A stretch of 64,000 nt of DNA from Crocodylus rhombifer (lineage: Eukaryota; Chordata; Crocodylia; Crocodylidae): positions 1 through 64,000 of the forward strand of contig JAVSML010024570.1 of assembly GCA_038503035.1 (NCBI GenBank), read 5' to 3'. Below are positions 58,437-64,000 of the stretch, one piece after another. How positions within the stretch are numbered: position 1 is the first letter of the stretch; the number at the start of each line of letters is the position of its first letter. The notes beneath the pieces are model-generated. The model saw nothing but the letters and a program-made list of their open reading frames with translations. It ran no database searches and had not been told where the DNA came from. The position numbers and the translations under genes were made by a program.

Positions 58437-59141
58437 AAGCACGGGGAACAAGCAGGAGGAACTCACACTCTTGCTTACAAACAAAAACTTTGACCTGTCT
58501 GGGTTATTGAGGTACCGTGGGTCAGAAGACAAGGGGTTCGGGGTGAAAGGGACTTGGTAGTGGGGGTCTATTACAGACTGCCACACCAGTGAGATGAACT
58601 AGACCTGGACTGCTCAAGGCAGCTCTCAGAGGTCATACACCCAAGGGACATGGTTGTAATGAGTGACCTAAATTACCCTGACATCTGCTGGGAGGAGCAG
58701 TCAGCTAGATCTGATCGTTCACATAGGTGATGATCCTATATGCAGGTTAAGAAACTAACGCAAGATGTATATGGTCCCACTAGGGGAAATGCCTTACTGG
58801 ACTTGGTGCTTGCTACAGGGGATGACCTGGTGGAGGATCTGCAGATACAGAGTAAGCTAGGAGAGAGTGACCACCAATTGTTAGAATTCACTGTCTGTTG
58901 AAAGGTGGGGAAGATAGCCCGTAGGGTAGAAGTGCTAGACTTCAGAAAACCTAACTTTAATGAGCTCATGAGGTTAGTAAGTGAGGCGCTGAAGGACAAG
59001 AGCCCTGTTGAGGTGGGAGTCCAGGAAGGGTGGTTGTTCCTCAGAGGAACGATCCTTCGGGCACAGAAGAGGACAATCCCATTGCACGTAAGGTGGGGCA
59101 AAGGGGCCAAGAAACCCTCTTGGCTGAACAGGGAAATCCAA
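58437..59141 (+). mobile_element. CR1 LINE, 5' part of a split copy
   Basis: The copy reads the endonuclease region of ORF2 with several frame changes and stops: GNKQEELTLLLTN, YRLPHQ, MSDLNYPDICWEE, GPTRGNALLDLVLATGDDLV, VEVLDFRKPNFNELMRLV. It ends at GGGAAATCCAA, where the LTR at 59142 is inserted, and continues at 60158. It is clearly older than the copy at 41805. Confidence 0.88.
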
Positions 59142-60157
59142 TGTGACGAGCTGGCTGGCAGTGACTTGGCCCAGGGGTTTTGAAAGGGTAAAAGATGATT
59201 GGAGGACTTGGGATTCCCTTTCCTCACCAATCAGGCCCCAGAGACTCACCCTCCTTGTCCCCTGATTGGCCACTGGAGGGGGATAAAAGGGGCAGCGTGG
59301 CTGACTCAGGGGAGACCAGTGAGGGACCACAAGGAAGGAGCTTCAAAGAGCTGGGCCAGCGGGCCGGGAGCAGCCGCCCCAGAAGCACCTGAAGGAATGG
59401 GACCTGCAGGCAGCAGTTGGACCCTCAGCAGCGCGGCGTGCAGCCGGCAGGAGAGGCTTCCCACTAGGCTCCAGGATCCCCTGGGAGAGGCTGCGGCCAG
59501 CAAGAGAGACTCCCTCCGCTCCAGCAAGGATCTGAGCAGCGACCTGAGGGGTTCCCAGCTCTGCTTCCAGCTCCTTGAATTAGAGGCCAGGCAGGTGAGG
59601 CCGGGGCTCCGGGAAGGTCAAGACCCCTAGCAGGCTGGAGTAGGGGTACTACTGGGGGCTGTGTATTAATGTTCCTGCCTACCATGTAGGAACTCTGAGT
59701 TCAAGTCCTGGTTGGGGTAAGTGAAATAACAGGAAGAAGTTCTTGTTGCAGTAGAAAGGGGGTATTATCTTTTCCCCACCTCCAGGTACCTAGGCCCTAT
59801 ATTCCTTGTTATGTGACATTTTGTGCCTTTTTATATTTCACCAACCCATATTGTTTGTTCTGCTGTTTGTGTTTTATATTTTGTTAACCCTGTGTTTTGT
59901 CAATGATTGTAAGGGTCTAACCTTTGTTGAATCCTGCCCCTCGGAGCATTGTAGTGTCCCCTATACCTCCTGGTTTATGCCTGTTATGTTCCCAGTATTG
60001 TTCTCTCATTAAAAGGTATATGGTTAAGGCCCCATTGGTGATCTGGCTGTACTCTACAGGGGGAGGAGAGTCCCTGTACCTCCCATAGCACTTGTGCACC
60101 TGCATCGATCCCTTCGAATGGAGAGGGGGTACCTCTTGGAGTACCACCCAGGTTACA
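59142..60157 (+). mobile_element. Solo LTR inside a CR1, about 1.0 kb
   Basis: 1016 bases run TGTGACGAGCTGG ... CCCAGGTTACA, with imperfect inverted ends TGTGAC/GTTACA. CR1 sequence resumes directly on the other side. Flanks CCAA (59138-59141) and CCAG (60158-60161) may be a 4-bp duplication with one change. Promoter-like GATTGG and GGATAAAAGG lie near 59263-59290 and an ATTAAA near 60010, consistent with a plus-strand LTR. It is unlike the TGTAACAGG family and carries no coding region. Confidence 0.65.
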
Positions 60158-61182
60158 CCAGGAAAACCTAGGGATACAAAAAGAGGCATACAAACTGGAA
60201 GCAGTGGGTAGCCATCAAGGAGGATTATACCTCCTTGGCTCGCACTTGCAGGGGATCAGTTAGAAAGGCCAAGGCAGCAATGGAACTCAGGCTGGCAACA
60301 AGAATTAAGGACAACAAAAAGTCCTTTTTCAGGTACGTAGGGAGTAAAAAGAAGGTGCGTTGTAACATAGGATCCCTACAGGACAGGCTAGGGCAATTAG
60401 TGATGGATAGGAGGGACAAAGCTGAGTTCATCAATGAGTTTTTTGCATCAGTATTCCTGAACACAGATAATGACATATCTCCAAATTGGACTATAGACAA
60501 GCACAGGTGGGACACTGGCCCACCAACGGTTAGTGCCGACCTAGTAAAGGGACACTTGGAGGGGCTTGAAGTATTCAAATCAGCAGGCCCAGCTGATCTT
60601 CACCCAAGGGTGCTGAAAGAATTGGCTAGTGTCATAGCAGAGCCACTGGCCACTTGTTTGAGCATTTGTGGCTCTCAGGACAAGTCCCAGAGGACTTGAA
60701 AAAGCCTAATGTGGTCCCTATTTTCAAAAAGGGGAGGAAGGAGGATCTGGGTAACTATGGACTGGTTAGTCTCACTTCTATCCTTGGGAAAACCTTTGGA
60801 AAAATTATTAAGGATTATATTTGTGGGAGTCCAGCAGGAAAAAATAATGCTGAAGGGCAACCAGCATGGATTCATAGCAGGTAGATCCTTCCTGACACAC
60901 CTTGTTTCTTTTTATGACCAGGTCACAAACTGCTTAGATGCAGGATTCGAGGTGGATGTTGTATCCCTGGATTTTTTTAAAGCCTTTGATATGATGTTAC
61001 ATCCCATTCTCATAAAAAAGATAAGTCGCTGTGACTTAGATGATATCATAGTCAGGTGGGTAGTGAATTGGCTAATGAGATGCACCCAGAGTGGTGGTGG
61101 GTGAGTCGGTATCAACCTGGAAAGATGTGGGCAGTGGAGTCCCCCAAGGCTCGGTCCTTGGACCACCGCTGTTCAATATTAT
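60158..61182 (+). mobile_element. CR1 LINE, 3' part of the split copy, lacking its own 3' end
   Basis: The sequence reads RT motifs in broken frames: KDNKKSFFRYVGSKKK, FINEFFASVFLNTD, KSAGPADLHPRVLKELASVIAEPL, KKPNVVPIFKKGRKEDLGNY, GFIAGRSFLTHLVSFYDQVT. It stops abruptly after GGCTCGGTCCTTGGACCACC at about 61182, before the FADD region. The following TTAATTAATTAAAAGA is not CR1, so the 3' third has been deleted. Confidence 0.88.
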
Positions 61183-61189
61183 GCATTAA

Positions 61190-61595
61190 TTAATTAAAAG
61201 ATTTTTTTTTTTAAAAAGAACCACATATGACAGGTGCATGTCTTGCTGATAACTACAAAACAGGGAAAACATTAATAGAAAAGATGCTGCTGCTGAAAAC
61301 TTTGTTATAACATTCTTTCTCTGTGTTCCACTATTTCATTTCTTTTAGGTTGTTAATTAATACTCCCAGATAAATTCAGTTTAATTTTTGTTTTTCTTTT
61401 CTCAGTTCACGCAACTTAGACTAGCTTAATTCTTAATGTTTAGATGCCCCTATTAAAAAGACAAGATGTATTTGTGCTGAAAAGATCACTACTGCAGGCA
61501 AAAGCTCCTCTCTGTTTGGGGAGCAGGGCCTAACTTCCTGTGAGGTTCAGGGCTTACTTTTATCTCTGGAGCAATTCCCCTTTCCGGTCACATCT
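61190..61595. other. Unassigned A/T-rich sequence
   Basis: Begins with a TTAATTAATTAAAAG/poly-T/poly-A junction, then unremarkable sequence with no gene. Confidence 0.4.
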
Positions 61596-61596
61596 T

Positions 61597-61700
61597 AGAA
61601 TAATAAAAAAATTAAGGTTGGAAGGGACCTCAGGAGGTCATCTAGTCCAACCCCCTACTCAAAGCAAGACCATTCATAACTAGACATACCCCCTTATTGA
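61597..61700 (-). mobile_element. CR1 LINE 3' end, antisense
   Basis: TTAGAATAATAAAAAAATTAAGG, TTGGAAGGGACCTCAGGAGG and TCATCTAGTCCAACCCCC are the reverse complement of the CR1 3' end. 5'-truncated short copy. Confidence 0.85.
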
Positions 61701-61704
61701 GCCT

Positions 61705-62480
61705 AGGTGCCCCTCCTTGACTCAGGAAGCTGCCCGCTCAGCAGCTGGCCCGAGCTTAGCTGTCACCATTAGAATGGAGCTTAAGAGCCACTGCTCTTCC
61801 CTCATATAGTAACCAAGACCTTGGCTCCCTGTTATACAAAATATATGCAGGATTTTTGTTGGAAATCTACCTGCCAAGCAGGTTTCAACAAGAAATGCTC
61901 CAAAGACACAATAAAGTCTCCACCCCTGTAAAAAAACAGGTAAGATAAGAAAGGAGCAGTTGTACAGAGCCCCTGGCATGGAAAAAGAATGAAATATCTT
62001 GGAATGGGGGAAGAGGTGACAGGGGGACACACGGAAATCTTGGCATAGAAGAGAATGGGTGGAGGTGATATGACAATCAGAGTCACTGACAGAGGGTGTA
62101 GTGGTACTACAGAAAGCCCCTGAAATAGAGAGGATGGAAAAGTGGGACATGGGGAACTTTGAAGGGGGCTGGAAGGAAACTGGTATGTAGAATGAGCTCA
62201 GCTTTTCCAAACTATGGAGTGTGCGGCCCTCTGGTTTAATCTTTCAGGGATTTTTTAATTTGATTTTTTGCATGTGTTTCTGCTGGGGATGCAAACTAAG
62301 TCTGGGATGTTCCAGGTTTTTCGATGGATCTCACTGGAAAGTTTCACATTTACAAAGTATTACGGTGAATATGTGGGGGAAGTTCTAACCAGGCCCATTT
62401 CTGTCTGGCCAAGGTAGCTCCAATGTCAGGCTTCAATATTATTAATACTGCTAATACTGACAGAATTTAGTCACAGTGGG
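61705..62480. other. Unassigned intergenic sequence
   Basis: No gene or recognised repeat. The minus-strand open frame at 61722-62210 lacks any recognisable domain or splice context. Confidence 0.4.
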
Positions 62481-62482
62481 AG

Positions 62483-62608
62483 TGTCTATACAAGACGCTT
62501 TACTGTGCAGCGGACTAATTTGCTGCGCAGTAAAGCATCACCGTTTACACATGCACATCAATTAGGGTACAGTACACTAATTTTTGTGCTTCAGTGCACA
62601 TGTAGACA
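62483..62608. mobile_element. Small hairpin MITE, 126 bases
   Basis: Ends TGTCTATA and TGTAGACA are inverted. An inner hairpin pairs GCTTTACTGTGCAGC (62497-62511) with GCTGCGCAGTAAAGC (62522-62536) at 14 of 15 bases. Confidence 0.55.
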
Positions 62609-62614
62609 TGCATT

Positions 62615-64000
62615 CTGAAGCCATTCTGATCTCACATCCTTTTGTTTTCTACATGATTTCTGAAGCAGTCACGAATACTGTTTACCCCTGCCCACATGCA
62701 CACCATTTCTAGCATCTATGCAGACATCCATTGTCAGCAGCATGTAAGTTTTCTGTTGCAGACAATATCCCCCCCTCCTCACCACACACACAACTGGGGT
62801 GATACCATTTTTCATCTAGTAAGCCCCTGAAACAGCTCCACAGCTGATCATTTATTTGGAAATATAATAAAAACCCTGGGTCAGATCTGTGCAGGAAGGG
62901 AGAAAGTTCAGCTAACACAAAAAAAACATAAGATGTTTAATACAGCTGTTCCAGGAGACTTATTATACCAGTGGTGCAGTACTCACTCTCAGGAGGAAAT
63001 TATAAAGGGTCCTCAGTCAGGCAGGCTGCCTGACTCATACAGCAGCTTGGTAATAGCACCTGATTTAATGGAGAGTTTCTAATCCTCAGTCTAAAAAAAG
63101 TGGTGAAAGTACCAGTAAAGTGCCAGTGCTCATTTGTGATTTCCATAAAGGAAATAGCTACCTAGTTGAATGATTAAAAGGCTGACTTTATGGGATGGAA
63201 GATAACCTGCAGCTGTATGGAAAGGTCATTACTGCTGTGTGCTGCAGGAATTCAGGTATTGCTGATATTTTTTCAGAGAGAAAAATAGTTGTATTAGGCA
63301 GTTTGTGGGAAATCTTTGTGGGCCCACAGGGGCCAAGTCTCTTTCTCAGAGGAGTGAGGGAGTGAGGGGCAGGGCTTGGGAAGAGCCAAAATTCCCTAGG
63401 CAAGCTGAATGTTTCTGCTGTGTGAGTTGTTGCTCAGTGCAATAAACGACCATTTGTACTCACATATAACACATCTGGGTGCCCAGAGCAGCTGTGACAC
63501 ATGNNNNNNNNNNCCCCCCTCCCTTTGCAGAGGAGAAGGCCTGGCTGAGTGGGGAAGGGCTCTTCCCCATCCAGCCATACCTATGGCATGGGTCTGATTG
63601 CATGGGGAAAGCAAGGTATTCACATCATCCCTTGTCCCACACCATCAAGGGTGGGACAAGTAGCTATGTGCATTTAGCCCAGTGAAGTGAATTAGCTGTG
63701 CCATGATACTTCACACTCACCGTGTAAGCGTGACTAAATTGCTTCCTACGTATGTTATATGGATGCAGCTATATTGCTTCTGGTTCAGGAGAAGGCTCAG
63801 AACTTCCTCTTGAGGTGGTACAGTTGTCTTCATACAGTCAAAGACACTGCCTCCTCACAGCAGATGCAGCAAGATAGCTTAGTACCATGAGAACATTTTG
63901 GGCACCTTGGCCAATTTAGGATCCATTTTTCAAGTTTGAGATAAAGGTCCCATTTCAGTCTGTCTGGGAATATCAGCACTTCAGGACTGTCCTGGAACAT
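62615..64000. other. Unassigned sequence with an assembly gap
   Basis: Ten N bases at 63504-63513 mark a gap, flanked by CACATG and a C-run. Sequence around 63360-63620 (AATAAACGACC, GAGGAGAAGGCC) has an LTR-like feel but no ends were found. No gene recognised. Confidence 0.4.

Noticed and set aside
59800..60012. 68-residue hydrophobic frame in the LTR-like insertion
   Set aside because: It is a T-rich chance frame within a non-coding LTR; no start context or homology.
61722..62210. 162-residue minus-strand frame
   Set aside because: No recognisable domain or exon boundaries; the composition is that of random non-coding sequence.
1..64000. CRISPR arrays, tRNA or rRNA genes, bacterial-style operons
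   Set aside because: None seen; the window is vertebrate nuclear DNA, and the regular repeats present are transposon-derived or simple sequence.

Overview
The window looks like an intergenic and 5'-gene stretch of a reptile nuclear genome. It holds one recognisable host gene, whose first two coding exons lie near the left end on the minus strand. The rest is almost entirely transposable elements. Many CR1 LINEs with ATCTATGA/ATTCTATGA-type 3' tails, endogenous retrovirus (ERV) LTRs, hAT-like and TA-flanked DNA transposons and hairpin MITEs occur together. That mix fits a sauropsid and, as an inference, a crocodilian better than a bird or mammal. No rRNA, tRNA or CRISPR was seen. There is a 10-base N gap at 63504-63513.

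Layout. Positions 1-7950 hold the start of C1QTNF3 (CTRP3, a secreted C1q/TNF-related protein) on the minus strand. A TATA-like box lies at 8079-8085, the signal-peptide exon ends at 7660, and the second exon is 347-458. The exons for the remaining collagen stretch and the C1q domain must lie left of base 1. The first exon has two in-phase donors, matching the known short and long isoforms. Positions 8200-23500 are non-coding, with CR1 tails, a TA-flanked transposon, a hAT-like element (13828-16957) and a degraded LTR-like repeat (19911-20857). Positions 23543-29673 are a provirus on the minus strand with two LTRs about 3% apart, a Lys-tRNA-type primer binding site, gag, protease, reverse transcriptase/RNase H, a remnant of integrase and the TM part of env. 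Frameshifts, stops, large deletions and a changed catalytic residue mark it as dead. Positions 29674-38187 are mostly featureless, with a hairpin MITE at 37073-37233.

Positions 38188-48096 are a deeply nested transposon block. A TA-flanked DNA transposon with a long central palindrome has been entered by a hAT-like element (with 8-bp target duplication), two CR1 copies, and an LTR (with 5-bp target duplication). One of those CR1 copies was itself entered by a young CR1 that keeps a complete 2.75 kb ORF2 reading frame (endonuclease plus reverse transcriptase). Positions 48100-64000 hold further copies of the same families: a second solo LTR with perfect 5-bp duplication (54257-55141), a Tc1/mariner/pogo-like element with a KTP/KSP-rich coding relic (55778-56354), an older CR1 split by a roughly 1.0 kb solo LTR (58437-61182), and small hairpin MITEs.

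Apart from C1QTNF3 I see no host exon that I can support. The most informative material is the insertion chronology, the intact CR1 ORF2, the long palindrome and the defective but fairly young provirus.
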